From NCBI GenBank assembly GCA_910577835.1, contig CAJTOU010000026.1:18467-48439 (forward strand): a DNA stretch of 29,973 bases, written 5' to 3'. The DNA is from an uncultured Lachnospiraceae bacterium (lineage in GTDB: Bacteria; Bacillota_A; Clostridia; Lachnospirales; Lachnospiraceae). Shown here one piece after another: positions 15,526 through 23,982 of this stretch (position 1 is the first letter of the stretch; the number at the start of each line of letters is the position of its first letter). Both the position numbers and the translations under genes were made by a program. A model generated the notes under the pieces. It was not told where the DNA came from and did not search any database. It saw nothing but the letters and a program-made list of their open reading frames with translations.

Positions 15526-16575
15526 TTAGCTTAATTTTTTAATTACCGCACAGTTCGGTGTTTCTACCTGAATCGGCTTTCCATGCTGGATAAGCAGACC
15601 ATTTTCATAATCAATGGTAAAAAATGTTATTTCATTTGTTTCATGATTTAAAGATGCAATATGCCTGTCATCAGGGAACACACATATATTCTTTGGATAG
15701 TCACCACTGATAGGCAGTACACTGTTTTTAGTAAGCAGACCTGTTTTTTCATCTCTTGCAAAAAACGCAACACTGTTGTCACCTGCATTGGAGCAGAAAA
15801 TATATTTTCCGTCATAGGAAATCTTAATCGCGGCAACTGCACTTTTATCATTAAAGGTTTTACCAAGCGTGCTGATTTGCTGGATTAGTTCGAAATGAGG
15901 CATTCCGTCTTCGCTGTCATAGGAATATACATTGACGCAATTTTTCAACTGACAAATCAAATATGCAAATTTTCCATCCTGACTGAAAATCAGACTTCTT
16001 GGAGAGGATTCCAGCTCGCATCTTAAAATATCGACAAGCTTAATGCTTCCGATTTCATGGTCAAACCGGTAAAGCTGAACCTGGTCCATACCTACATCGC
16101 AGGAAGTCAAAAACTTCTGGTCGGGCGTAAGTCTTGCACAGGTCACATGCGGTCTGTAATTGCGCTCTGCGATAGAACCCATTCCTTTATGATATACTTC
16201 TGCAGTCATCTCTCCAACGCTTCCGTCAGGATTCACTCTTACTACGGACATTTTTCCGTCATGGTATCCCGCTGTAAAGATATAGTTCTCCTTCTTGCTG
16301 ATACTGATATGGCATGCCCTCATTCCATTGATGGAGCCAAGATTGATAAATTCCAAATCACCATCAGGATGAATTTTAAAAGAAGAAATACCCAAATCTG
16401 ATACAGAATACAGAAAATCGGAATTATTGGCAAGTCTCATATAAGAAGGATTTCCCACCTCTACTTCTTTTATGGGAGTAAAAATCCCCTGTTCTATATC
16501 ACAATCGCAGATTGTAATACCCTTTGCTTTTCCGTGAGTATAGGAACCCACATATGCTACATATTTATCAGCCAT
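15526..16575 (-). CDS. Lactonase-family beta-propeller (6-phosphogluconolactonase type)
   Basis: 349 residues from the ATG at 16575, chosen for the TGGAGG 10 bases upstream; the frame is open for 30 more codons but those are leader and repeat sequence. Seen: YVGSYTHGKAKGI at about 5-17, repeated blades with the pattern ISKKENYIFTAGYHDGKMSV, RPHVTCARLTPDQKFLTSCD, SPRSLIFSQDGKFAYL and NICVFPDDRHIASLN, seven in all by eye, no signal peptide. This is the Lactonase (Pgl, YbhE-like) propeller. Known members hydrolyse 6-phosphogluconolactone; many paralogues have other or unknown substrates and no zwf or gnd gene is in this window, so I do not give a symbol. Single-gene transcript with its own promoter. 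Confidence 0.85.
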   Translation of the reverse strand: MADKYVAYVGSYTHGKAKGITICDCDIEQGIFTPIKEVEVGNPSYMRLANNSDFLYSVSDLGISSFKIHPDGDLEFINLGSINGMRACHISISKKENYIFTAGYHDGKMSVVRVNPDGSVGEMTAEVYHKGMGSIAERNYRPHVTCARLTPDQKFLTSCDVGMDQVQLYRFDHEIGSIKLVDILRCELESSPRSLIFSQDGKFAYLICQLKNCVNVYSYDSEDGMPHFELIQQISTLGKTFNDKSAVAAIKISYDGKYIFCSNAGDNSVAFFARDEKTGLLTKNSVLPISGDYPKNICVFPDDRHIASLNHETNEITFFTIDYENGLLIQHGKPIQVETPNCAVIKKLS

Positions 16576-16606
16576 AGCTTTTCTACCTCCAGATGAATAA
16601 TTTAAA

Positions 16607-16660
16607 GCTGCCCCTTTAAGAGCTGCATCATAAGAAAGACAAGACAATTTCCTATGAAAA
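16607..16660 (+). repeat. Interspersed repeat, full copy 3
   Basis: GCTGCCCCTTTAAGAGCTGC, then AAGAAAGACAAGACAATTTC, then CTATGAAAA. Aligns base for base with copy 1 (4092-4143). Lies in the leader of the lactonase gene, in the opposite orientation to it. Confidence 0.7.
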
Positions 16661-16686
16661 AACAAAATAACTTGTTATATTATGGT

Positions 16687-16715
16687 AGTATAGCATATAA
16701 TTTGTTTTTAGACAA
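16687..16715 (-). promoter_or_regulatory. Promoter of the lactonase-family gene
   Basis: Minus strand: -35 TTGTCT, 17-base spacer, extended -10 TGCTATACT. Leader about 105 bases, containing full repeat copy 3. Confidence 0.78.
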
Positions 16716-16755
16716 GTTTATAGAAATGAATTTCTGGAATTAACACCCTAAGTTA

Positions 16756-16786
16756 CAAAAAAGAGAGCTGTCTTTCAGCTCTCTTT
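16756..16786 (-). terminator. Terminator of tRNA-Gly
   Basis: Minus strand: 11-bp stem AAAGAGAGCTG / CAGCTCTCTTT with a 5-base loop, followed by TTT, 9 bases after the tRNA. Confidence 0.9.
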
Positions 16787-16795
16787 CATATAAAA

Positions 16796-16868
16796 AGCGC
16801 GAGACGGGACTCGAACCCGCGGCCCCGACCTTGGCAAGGTCGTGCTCCACCAACTGAGCCACTCGCGC
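16796..16868 (-). tRNA. tRNA-Gly(GCC)
   Basis: Minus strand cloverleaf: acceptor GCGCGAG/CTCGCGC, D arm GCTC...GAGC, anticodon stem CGACC/GGTCG with loop TTGCCAA (anticodon GCC at 16833-16835), T arm GCGGG-TTCGAGT-CCCGT. No CCA is encoded after the discriminator T, so CCA must be added after transcription. Single tRNA transcript with its own promoter and terminator. Confidence 0.97.
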
Positions 16869-16913
16869 ATGTCATCAGCCTGTAAAATATTATTTCCTGC
16901 TGAGCACTTTTAC

Positions 16914-16942
16914 AGTATAGCCGATGACAGAGAAAATGTCAA
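16914..16942 (-). promoter_or_regulatory. Promoter of tRNA-Gly
   Basis: Minus strand: perfect -35 TTGACA, 17-base spacer, extended -10 GGCTATACT. About 45 bases before the tRNA. Confidence 0.88.
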
Positions 16943-16991
16943 GCACTTTTTTACAATTTTTCCTTTTCCTTGTTTCAATCGTAATATTTTT

Positions 16992-17984
16992 TCAGGGCAT
17001 TTTCTTCTCTGATGTTAAATATTCTCCCAGTCTTTTGCTGAACTCAATCGCTGCCTCCCCGTTTAAATGGCCTTCACAGTCTATATAAGCCGCAAGGGAT
17101 TTGTCAAAACCGTCAAGCGACTCATAATTAAAATCCAGAAGTCTCAATTCATATTTTTCTGCCAGTTCTGCAAAATATTCATGCTGTTCCTGATATTGCT
17201 GTTTATACATTTCTCTTGTCATATCCGGCACAGGAATAATCAAAAGCGTCAGCTTAATTTCCTTTTCCTTGCAAAACTTTACCAGTTTTTTAAAGTACTC
17301 TTCTGTTTTTGTCTGAACCTGATTAGAATTCCATTCTGTAAAATTCTGAAAACCTTTATTCTTATCTGCTACGGGATAACAGTAGATAAATCCATTCTCT
17401 CGATATTCCTGTGCCGTATTGGTAAACACATCTGTCGCAAGATTTTGATAGCTGCCTGAAAATTTATTTTTTATATTTTCCGGTATCATTCTATATTTTT
17501 TTCGATAAAGATACCATGGAAAAAGAGTCACCCGAAAATCCTTATCCAAAAGCCGGTCAAGAAAAAATTCTGCTTTTACTCCTGACCATTTCATTTCTCT
17601 AAAGATACTGCAACTGTCTGTTCCGATATATTCTTCTGTTGTCCAGTATCCGCCGTCTATTTCATACACAATCTCTTCCGGTACATGATGACGGCAGATT
17701 TCTTTTACTTTATAATAAGTATAAGACAGATATTCTCCTCCAAGACACATATTTACACTTTTCTTTCCTGTCACCGAATCAATTGCAGATGGGTCAATGC
17801 CGCATTTACCGTGAGAGGTGCCCACAAACACCATATCATAGCTGTTTTCTTCTATATTATGATAATCGACTCTGATATAGCTGTAAGGAATAAAAATATA
17901 GTTTAAAAAGCTGTTTATCGCCAGAGCTGCCAGAAGAAAGACGGTTATCTTGGCTGTTAGTTTCAATTTTTTAAAATTGCGCAT
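16992..17984 (-). CDS. SGNH-like membrane-anchored protein, MBOAT partner
   Basis: 330 residues. Seen: one N-terminal membrane helix at about 13-31, then an exported domain with block I VFVGTSHGKCGIDPS (Ser57 and His58), as in DltD/AlgJ/AlgX-like SGNH proteins, a middle EIDGGYWTTEEY, KLTLLIIPVP at about 244-253, and the closing IDCEGHLNGEAA. In SGNH enzymes the last block is usually DxxH; here Asp302 and His306 are separated by three residues, so either Glu304/Asp302 plays a shifted role or the loop differs. The gene overlaps the end of the upstream MBOAT gene by 14 bases and surely works with it. Inferred role: takes the acyl group moved across the membrane by the MBOAT protein and puts it on an exported sugar polymer. 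Substrate not visible from context. Confidence 0.8.
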   Translation of the reverse strand: MRNFKKLKLTAKITVFLLAALAINSFLNYIFIPYSYIRVDYHNIEENSYDMVFVGTSHGKCGIDPSAIDSVTGKKSVNMCLGGEYLSYTYYKVKEICRHHVPEEIVYEIDGGYWTTEEYIGTDSCSIFREMKWSGVKAEFFLDRLLDKDFRVTLFPWYLYRKKYRMIPENIKNKFSGSYQNLATDVFTNTAQEYRENGFIYCYPVADKNKGFQNFTEWNSNQVQTKTEEYFKKLVKFCKEKEIKLTLLIIPVPDMTREMYKQQYQEQHEYFAELAEKYELRLLDFNYESLDGFDKSLAAYIDCEGHLNGEAAIEFSKRLGEYLTSEKKMP

Positions 17985-19500
17985 AGATAAAACCTCCTGT
18001 CATATTTGGAGGCATTCCAAACATCGGAAGCATAAAAACTGCTGCCAGATAAATCAGTGTCTTTATCGGAAAGGCCAATGACAAAAGCTTTTCTCCGACA
18101 TCTGTTCCTCTCTCTTTTAAAATACTGATAGTAAACACAGTCACACAGCCGACCAGAATCGCAACAATCTGTATATACCGATAACTGATAAGCGAAGGCT
18201 TATCCATATAAATACTTCCATTTAACAACGGAGAAATGTCAAATCTGGTAAACATGTTGAAAAACATCTTAATGGCCTGTTCCACTGTATCGGCCATATC
18301 AAAGAGCCAGCTTATATTAACGAGAATAAAAGTTCTTATTATCTGAAAAAGCTGAAAGCTTCTGCTTTTCTCCTGAATAGAAAATGTTTTTCTTATCTTT
18401 GCATAATTTTCCGCCATCAAGCCGCTAAAACCGATAATCAGACCATTGTACAGACCATAAATGACAAATTTCCACGCTAGCCCATGCCAGATACCTACCA
18501 GAAGAAATACAAAAATATTTGCAATACAGATAGGAATGGTTCGCCCTGTTTTTTTGCCAAAGATTTGCTTTGTCCGCTTTTTCAGCTTTCCCATCCATTT
18601 AGAAAGCGAAATCGGATAAAATACATAGTCTTTCATCCATGTTCCAAGCGTAATATGCCATCTGTGCCAGAAATCAGTGATTGATTTTGCAAAATACGGC
18701 TGTCTGAAATTTTCATCCAGTGTCACCTGAAACAAAGCAGATACGCCTCGCACCACATCGATTCCGCCTGAAAAATCTCCGTATAATTGTATAGAATATG
18801 CCAATACTCCCAAAATTACCATGCCGTCAAATATTTCATATTGATGAAATATTTTATCTACAAACAGGGCCGCGTTGTCCGCCAGCACCATTTTCTTAAA
18901 CATTCCATATAAAATAAGCTGAAGGGCTCTTTCTGCATGTTTGAAAGAAAAGCAATGCCTTTGGAAAAACTGCTCCGACAGCCTCTCAAATCTTCCGATT
19001 GGTCCCTGCATAATCTGTGGAAACCATGCAACAAACAAAGCATACCGGAAAAAATTTTTTTCTGCGCTGCTTCTTTTCCAGTAAACATCCAGCATATATC
19101 CTGCGGACTGAAACGTAAAAAACGAAATTCCAAGCGGCAGCAGCAAATTTAGAAAAGAAATACTTCCATCCGGATTATTTCTGAAAAAAATATCATTCAC
19201 ACTGTTAATGAAAAAATTTGTATATTTCAGTGAAGCCAATATCAGAAAGTCCAAAAACAGTGCCAGTACCAATATTTTTTTCCGACACCTTTTGTCTTCT
19301 GTTTTTTGCATAAGAATACCTGCCATATAGGTAATTACGGTTACAGCCATTAAAAATACAATATTTTTCACTCCTGAAGCCATATAATATATATAGCTTA
19401 CAAACAGCAGAAATATCCACTGACGTCTCGAAAATACCGTATAATACAAAACTGTGGCTGCAAATACGAATACAGCAAACTCCAACGATGTTAACGCCAT
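17971..19500 (-). CDS. MBOAT family O-acyltransferase (AlgI/DltB-like)
   Basis: 509 residues, with ten or more hydrophobic helices, integral to the membrane. Seen: GISFFTFQSAGYMLDVY at 124-140, PQIMQGPIGRFERL at 161-174, IQLYGDFSGGIDVVRG at 237-252, the conserved TDFWHRWHITLGTWMKDYV block at 275-293 with His279 and His282, and LVGIWHGLAWKF at 335-345 with the catalytic His339. These are the AlgI-type landmarks. Such proteins pass an acyl group, usually acetyl, through the membrane to an extracellular partner, here the SGNH-like protein encoded immediately downstream. No glycan synthesis genes are adjacent. Ribosome site GGAAGGA. The 90-base gap to pepF carries a small inverted repeat but no firm promoter. 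Confidence 0.92.
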   Translation of the reverse strand: MALTSLEFAVFVFAATVLYYTVFSRRQWIFLLFVSYIYYMASGVKNIVFLMAVTVITYMAGILMQKTEDKRCRKKILVLALFLDFLILASLKYTNFFINSVNDIFFRNNPDGSISFLNLLLPLGISFFTFQSAGYMLDVYWKRSSAEKNFFRYALFVAWFPQIMQGPIGRFERLSEQFFQRHCFSFKHAERALQLILYGMFKKMVLADNAALFVDKIFHQYEIFDGMVILGVLAYSIQLYGDFSGGIDVVRGVSALFQVTLDENFRQPYFAKSITDFWHRWHITLGTWMKDYVFYPISLSKWMGKLKKRTKQIFGKKTGRTIPICIANIFVFLLVGIWHGLAWKFVIYGLYNGLIIGFSGLMAENYAKIRKTFSIQEKSRSFQLFQIIRTFILVNISWLFDMADTVEQAIKMFFNMFTRFDISPLLNGSIYMDKPSLISYRYIQIVAILVGCVTVFTISILKERGTDVGEKLLSLAFPIKTLIYLAAVFMLPMFGMPPNMTGGFIYAQF

Positions 19501-19528
19501 TACTTATCCTTCCCTCTTTATCTCAGAA

Positions 19529-19553
19529 TCAAAGGGGTCAAAAGTTCCTTTGA
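19529..19553. repeat. Small inverted repeat in the leader of the MBOAT gene
   Basis: TCAAAGG, 11 bases, CCTTTGA. A possible operator or weak hairpin; the inner GGTCAAAAG recalls half of a CtsR box but there is no second half. Confidence 0.35.
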
Positions 19554-19590
19554 ATTATGTTATATTTTAATAACGGCTTTGAAAAGACCA

Positions 19591-21384
19591 TTATACCAGA
19601 CTGTCAAGCTCATCCACAAGCTCTGCAAACATCGCAAGCGCATCGCGGACCGGCTTTTTTTCTGTCATATCCACACCGGCAAGCTTTAGCAGCTCAATCG
19701 GGTCCTTGGAACAGCCTCCTGTCAGAAACTTCATATAATCTGCCACACCCTGTTCTCCAAGCTCTAAAATTCTTCCTGACAGCGCAATTGCAGCAGCAAA
19801 GCCGGTAGCATACTGATATACATAAAACGGCGTATAGAAATGTGGAATCCTTGCCCATTCAATAGCTATCTCATCATCAGAAATCATTTCTTCTCCAAAA
19901 TATAACTGATTCAAAGTATGATATACCTGACACAAATTATTTGAATTTAAGGTGTCACCCTTTGCACACATTTCATGAGTGACCTTTTCAAACTCCGCAA
20001 ACATCGTCTGACGGAACATTGTTCCCTTAAACTGGTCAATAAAATAATTCAAGAGATAAATTCTCTCTTGCTTATTCGTACATTTTTTGAGCAGGTCTCT
20101 GATAAGCAGAGATTCATTACAGGTAGATGCCACCTCTGCCACAAAAATTTTATAACCAGCATATGGATATGGCTGTGTGTTATCAGAATAATAGGAATGA
20201 AGGGCATGTCCCATTTCATGCGCAAGGGTAAAGACATTATTTAAATTCTCCTGATAATTTAAAAGAACATATGGATGCACGCCATAGACGCCCCATGAAT
20301 AGGCTCCGCTTCGTTTTCCCTGATTTTCGTAAACATCAATCCAGCGGTTTTCAAAACCTTCTTTTAAATGGCTGATATATTCCTGTCCCATAGGAGCAAG
20401 TCCCTCTGCTACAATTTCCTTTGCTCTGTCATATGAAATCTTCATATCGACCTCTTTGGTAAGAGGCACATAGACATCATACATATGAAGCTCATCTACA
20501 TTCAGCACACGTTTTCTGATGTTTACATATTTATACATGGCAGGGAGATATTCATGCACTGCCTCGATTAAATTGTCATAGACAGATACCGGAATATTGC
20601 TGTCAAACAACTGCATTTCCAGTGCGGAATTATAATTGCGCACCTCTGCATAAAATTTAAGCTGCTTTGCATTTGCCGCATACATTGCGCCTAAAGTGTT
20701 TCCATAATCTGTATAGGTCTTATACATTGCCTGAAAAGCTGCTTTTCTCACTTCTCTGTTCTGGCTCTCCATAAGAACTGTATAATTTCCATGTGTTACC
20801 TCGATAAGTTCGCCGTTTTCATCTTTTATTTTTCCGAATTTTGCATCTGCATCGTTAAACATATCAAAAATATCACTAGAAGCAGAGGCCATTTCTCCTG
20901 TCTTTGCAATAATCTTTTCTTCCTGCTCAGACAGACAATGTTCTTTTGAGCGGAACAGTCTGCGGAGTATGGTTTCATAAAGCCTGAGTTCTTCGTTTTC
21001 CCGAAGAAAACCTTCTATTTTTTCCCATGACATGCTTAAAATTTCCGGTTCTGCAAATGCATTGGCCGTAGATAACTGTACCAGAATAAGCTGTGCTTTT
21101 GCGGAATAATCCTGATATTTGCTGTCTGCCATGTTTTCATGAAGTTTTTGATTGGCGTAAACATAGACTCTTTCACATGCAAGGCTGACTTTGTCCTCAA
21201 ATTTCAAAAATTCACAGAGGGTTTTTGCAGAACTGCCAAGCTTTCCTTCAAATTCAGAATATTTTTCGGCAAACCCCTTCAGGGCCTCTAACTCCTCCTC
21301 CCATTTTTCATCGGAAGAACACATATCCTGCATTGCCCATGTGAATTTTTCTTCAATTTCTTCTCTTTTTTTCAGTTGAGACAT
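19591..21384 (-). CDS. pepF: Oligoendopeptidase F (M3B metallopeptidase)
   Basis: Zinc peptidase that trims short peptides in the cytoplasm. 597 residues, normal length. Seen: HEMGH at 389-393 within TLAHEMGHALHSYYS, the third zinc ligand Glu417 in FVAEVASTCNE, GAYSWGVYGVHPYVLLNY at 360-377, and the late TPFYVYQYATGFAAA block. No signal peptide. Single gene with its own strong promoter; AAAGGAGG precedes the start. No obvious terminator hairpin follows before the next gene. Confidence 0.96.
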   Translation of the reverse strand: MSQLKKREEIEEKFTWAMQDMCSSDEKWEEELEALKGFAEKYSEFEGKLGSSAKTLCEFLKFEDKVSLACERVYVYANQKLHENMADSKYQDYSAKAQLILVQLSTANAFAEPEILSMSWEKIEGFLRENEELRLYETILRRLFRSKEHCLSEQEEKIIAKTGEMASASSDIFDMFNDADAKFGKIKDENGELIEVTHGNYTVLMESQNREVRKAAFQAMYKTYTDYGNTLGAMYAANAKQLKFYAEVRNYNSALEMQLFDSNIPVSVYDNLIEAVHEYLPAMYKYVNIRKRVLNVDELHMYDVYVPLTKEVDMKISYDRAKEIVAEGLAPMGQEYISHLKEGFENRWIDVYENQGKRSGAYSWGVYGVHPYVLLNYQENLNNVFTLAHEMGHALHSYYSDNTQPYPYAGYKIFVAEVASTCNESLLIRDLLKKCTNKQERIYLLNYFIDQFKGTMFRQTMFAEFEKVTHEMCAKGDTLNSNNLCQVYHTLNQLYFGEEMISDDEIAIEWARIPHFYTPFYVYQYATGFAAAIALSGRILELGEQGVADYMKFLTGGCSKDPIELLKLAGVDMTEKKPVRDALAMFAELVDELDSLV

Positions 21385-21425
21385 TTTAAACCTCCTTTAA
21401 TATAGATATAATACGGATAGTTTAT

Positions 21426-21454
21426 ATCATAGCACAGAGAAAGTAAGGATTCAA
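21426..21454 (-). promoter_or_regulatory. Promoter of pepF
   Basis: Minus strand: -35 TTGAAT, 17-base spacer, extended -10 GTGCTATGAT, with a leader of about 35 bases. Confidence 0.8.
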
Positions 21455-21532
21455 TGGAGAATTAACAGAAGGTTCATTTAATAACGAGGTTTGCATGCCA
21501 AATTCTTTCATTATTCCAGTGTTCTTCCTCAA

Positions 21533-22471
21533 TTATACCAGCCCCAACCGCTTCATAATAAATATCTCTCCTGTAATGGTAAATGATGATAATATCGTTG
21601 TCATCACAATCACACTAGATGTTAGCACTCCTTCATGCCCCATATTTCTTGCCATTACATAGCTTGACGGCGTAGTCGGTGAGCCCAGCATTATCATAAG
21701 CGCCAGCAGCTTATCCCCTGTAAACCCAAGCCAGACTGCAAGCGGCAAAAACACCACTGACTGTAAAACCAGTTTTATTGTTGACGCCACCAGCGTCGGC
21801 TTTATCATTTTTACTGCCTTTTTCCCCTCAAATCCTGCTCCAATGCAGATTAACGCCAGCGGTGTTGCCATTTTTGCAACATTGTTTATCGCTGTTTCTA
21901 AAATCTCCGGCATAGAAAGCTTTAGCATAGAATACAAAAATCCCAGTACAATACTGATAATAATCGGATTTTTCAAAATATCCGCAAACGCCTTCTTTAT
22001 CATTCCTTCTTCTCTATTCTTCCCCTCAAAGGTAAGAATAATCACTGCAAAAATATTATACAAAGGCACCGCTCCGAGAATCATCAGCGGAATCATGCCC
22101 GAATCCCCGCTTATATTTACTACCAGTGCCATTCCAAGAACCGCCGCGCTGCTTCGATATGAAGCCTGTACAAATTCCCCACTTATGGATTTATCCTTTA
22201 TAAAAAGTTTTGTCAGTCCCCATATTCCCAATATACATAAAAGAGTGACTACAAAACAATATATAACATACTTCAAATCAAACACTGCCGCAAAATCCGT
22301 AACAGCAAGGTCCATAAACAGCATTGCAGGCAATGTCACTTTAAAATTAAACTTATCTGCTGCTTTTAGAAACGGTTCGTCAAACATTTTAATATATCTT
22401 AAAAAATATCCCAGTATAATCACTAAAAAAACAGGAACAGTTGCATTCAGGCTGTAAATTAAACTATCCAT
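21533..22471 (-). CDS. AEC family transporter (auxin efflux carrier fold)
   Basis: 312 residues with about ten membrane helices in two halves. Seen: the opening VPVFLVIILGYFLRYIKM at 12-29, KFNFKVTLPAMLFMDLA at about 40-56 with the bent-helix NFKVTLPA, and the second-half MLGSPTTPSSYVMARNMG block near 260-277, which matches the crossed-helix site of AEC carriers. Family members export or import small organic acids such as malate; the substrate here is not visible. It follows capA by 24 bases, with AGAGG as its ribosome site, so it is the second gene of that operon. Confidence 0.9.
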   Translation of the reverse strand: MDSLIYSLNATVPVFLVIILGYFLRYIKMFDEPFLKAADKFNFKVTLPAMLFMDLAVTDFAAVFDLKYVIYCFVVTLLCILGIWGLTKLFIKDKSISGEFVQASYRSSAAVLGMALVVNISGDSGMIPLMILGAVPLYNIFAVIILTFEGKNREEGMIKKAFADILKNPIIISIVLGFLYSMLKLSMPEILETAINNVAKMATPLALICIGAGFEGKKAVKMIKPTLVASTIKLVLQSVVFLPLAVWLGFTGDKLLALMIMLGSPTTPSSYVMARNMGHEGVLTSSVIVMTTILSSFTITGEIFIMKRLGLV

Positions 22472-22495
22472 TTTCTTCTGCCTCTTTCTTTATTT

Positions 22496-23812
22496 TCATC
22501 TTTTTTCTGTAATTATTCCATCACTTGAAATAGACACATTTTCTGACATACTCTCAATATAACGAAACATATTTTCCGCCGCTTCTCCCTCTATCTCTGT
22601 TGTATAAAACATTTCGCTACTGCAAGGAAGCATCTTCGGCGTAATATGATTTGCCTCATCAATTTCCAATGTCAGCACCATTGTATCACTGTGGTAGCTG
22701 CCAAACAGAAAATTACTGATTCCGTAACAAATCAGTTTTCCCTGATAAAATTCCATACCCTGAAGTACATGTGTATGATTTCCAATTACAATATCAGCCC
22801 CTGCATCGATATATCCATGTCCCAGTGTTACCTGATTTCCAAGAATCGTCTTATCACTGTCATTTCCCCAGTGAACGTACATAATTACAATATCACAGTT
22901 TTCCTCTGTCTTCAATCTCGTAATCTCTTCCTTCAACATCTGAAAACGGTCTGTCTGCTCATAGGTAGTCATAAGCCCTGCCTTATCTTTCTGTGCATAC
23001 CAGTCTATCTGTGGTACTACACGCGTAGCTGCAAGAATCGCTATTTTCTTTCCATTTACTTCTTTTATGTAAGGCGCCATTGCCTGTGATAAATCACTGC
23101 CACCGCCTATTGTCTCTATTCCCTGCTTTTTTATCTCTCTTATTGTAGAAGCAAGACCTTCTGTACCATAATCCATCATATGGTTATTTGCCAGAGTCAT
23201 TACATCAAAGGAAAAATCCTTTAAAATTCCTTCTCTTGCAGAAGGCGTCAGAAAAGTATACTGCTGGTAATCAACTTTATAGCTCTCAGGCAAATCACCG
23301 CATACATACTCATGGTCTGCGGCAGCGATATCCACACTCTTAAAAATATTTTGTATTTTTTCCGAAATCACACCCGATATGCCAGAAGCCTGATAATGTT
23401 CATACATCATAGGACTGACATAAATATCTCCTACAAATGAAAGAGTTATATTTTTATCAGATATTATATTCTCTGTAAAATTTTCTTTGTCAGGAACATT
23501 TTTATTGTCTTTTATCTGCGTCTTTGTATCTGTCTCTATCTGTATATGAGTTTCCTTTTCTGTATTTGTTTTTTTCTCTGTTTCTCCGGATGTGTCTTTC
23601 TCTGCATTTATCTCTACATCTGTTTCTTGGTCTGTATTCCTTTCTGTGTCTGCCTTTTCTTCAGTCTTTGTATCTGCAAGAATGGATTTATTTGTATCTT
23701 TTTCCATCTTTTTATCTCTTTCTTTCAGCAGATGAGAAGTTCCCATAACTGCTGCTATAAGACACAGAATAAAAATCATTATTACTGAAAATTTTATACT
23801 GCTTTTTTTCAT
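22496..23812 (-). CDS. CapA/PgsA family protein with disordered linker
   Basis: 438 residues. Seen: membrane helix at about 7-25, then a charged Thr/Glu/Asp/Lys-only stretch at about 30-115 that is surely disordered, then the CapA domain (metallophosphatase-like fold): LSFVGDIYVSPMM with Asp129, LANNHMMDYG with Asn210-His211, VHWGND at 313-318, and IGNHTHVLQG with His346 and His348, then YGISNFLFGS. The linker likely lets the domain reach into the cell wall. Known relatives act in poly-gamma-glutamate capsule synthesis, but many stand-alone copies have no known role; no capB/C genes are here, so I give no symbol. First gene of a two-gene operon with an AEC transporter. Ribosome site AAGGAG. 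Confidence 0.9.
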   Translation of the reverse strand: MKKSSIKFSVIMIFILCLIAAVMGTSHLLKERDKKMEKDTNKSILADTKTEEKADTERNTDQETDVEINAEKDTSGETEKKTNTEKETHIQIETDTKTQIKDNKNVPDKENFTENIISDKNITLSFVGDIYVSPMMYEHYQASGISGVISEKIQNIFKSVDIAAADHEYVCGDLPESYKVDYQQYTFLTPSAREGILKDFSFDVMTLANNHMMDYGTEGLASTIREIKKQGIETIGGGSDLSQAMAPYIKEVNGKKIAILAATRVVPQIDWYAQKDKAGLMTTYEQTDRFQMLKEEITRLKTEENCDIVIMYVHWGNDSDKTILGNQVTLGHGYIDAGADIVIGNHTHVLQGMEFYQGKLICYGISNFLFGSYHSDTMVLTLEIDEANHITPKMLPCSSEMFYTTEIEGEAAENMFRYIESMSENVSISSDGIITEKR

Positions 23813-23850
23813 CTTTTTCTACTCCTTTTTATCTGTATTTTGTCCCATAT

Positions 23851-23879
23851 ATGTTAGCACACTTTTTGAACATTTTCCA
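23851..23879 (-). promoter_or_regulatory. Probable promoter of capA-AEC operon
   Basis: Minus strand: -35 TGGAAA, 17-base spacer, extended -10 TGCTAACAT, leader of about 30 bases. Confidence 0.5.
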
Positions 23880-23899
23880 TAAAATTTATTTTTTTCTTC

Positions 23900-23928
23900 T
23901 TTTCTAATGTGAATTTTTATGATATAAT
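23900..23928 (+). promoter_or_regulatory. Promoter of signal peptidase gene
   Basis: Extended -10 TGATATAAT at 23920-23928 with a poor -35 (TTTTCT) 17 bases upstream. The start site implied, near 23935, rules out the ATG at 23932 and supports the start at 23983. Confidence 0.5.
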
Positions 23929-23982
23929 GTATTGGATATGTTTGTGCACATTTCAAAATGTTATAAAGAAAAGGAAATAATA

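Noticed and set aside
19529..19553. CtsR heat-shock box
   Set aside because: Only one GGTCAAA half is present; the other side does not match.
23524..23788. Plus-strand frames of 74-80 codons, Leu/Cys/Phe-rich, looking like membrane proteins
   Set aside because: They are the complement of the purine-rich CapA linker, which forces hydrophobic codons; no SD or promoter.
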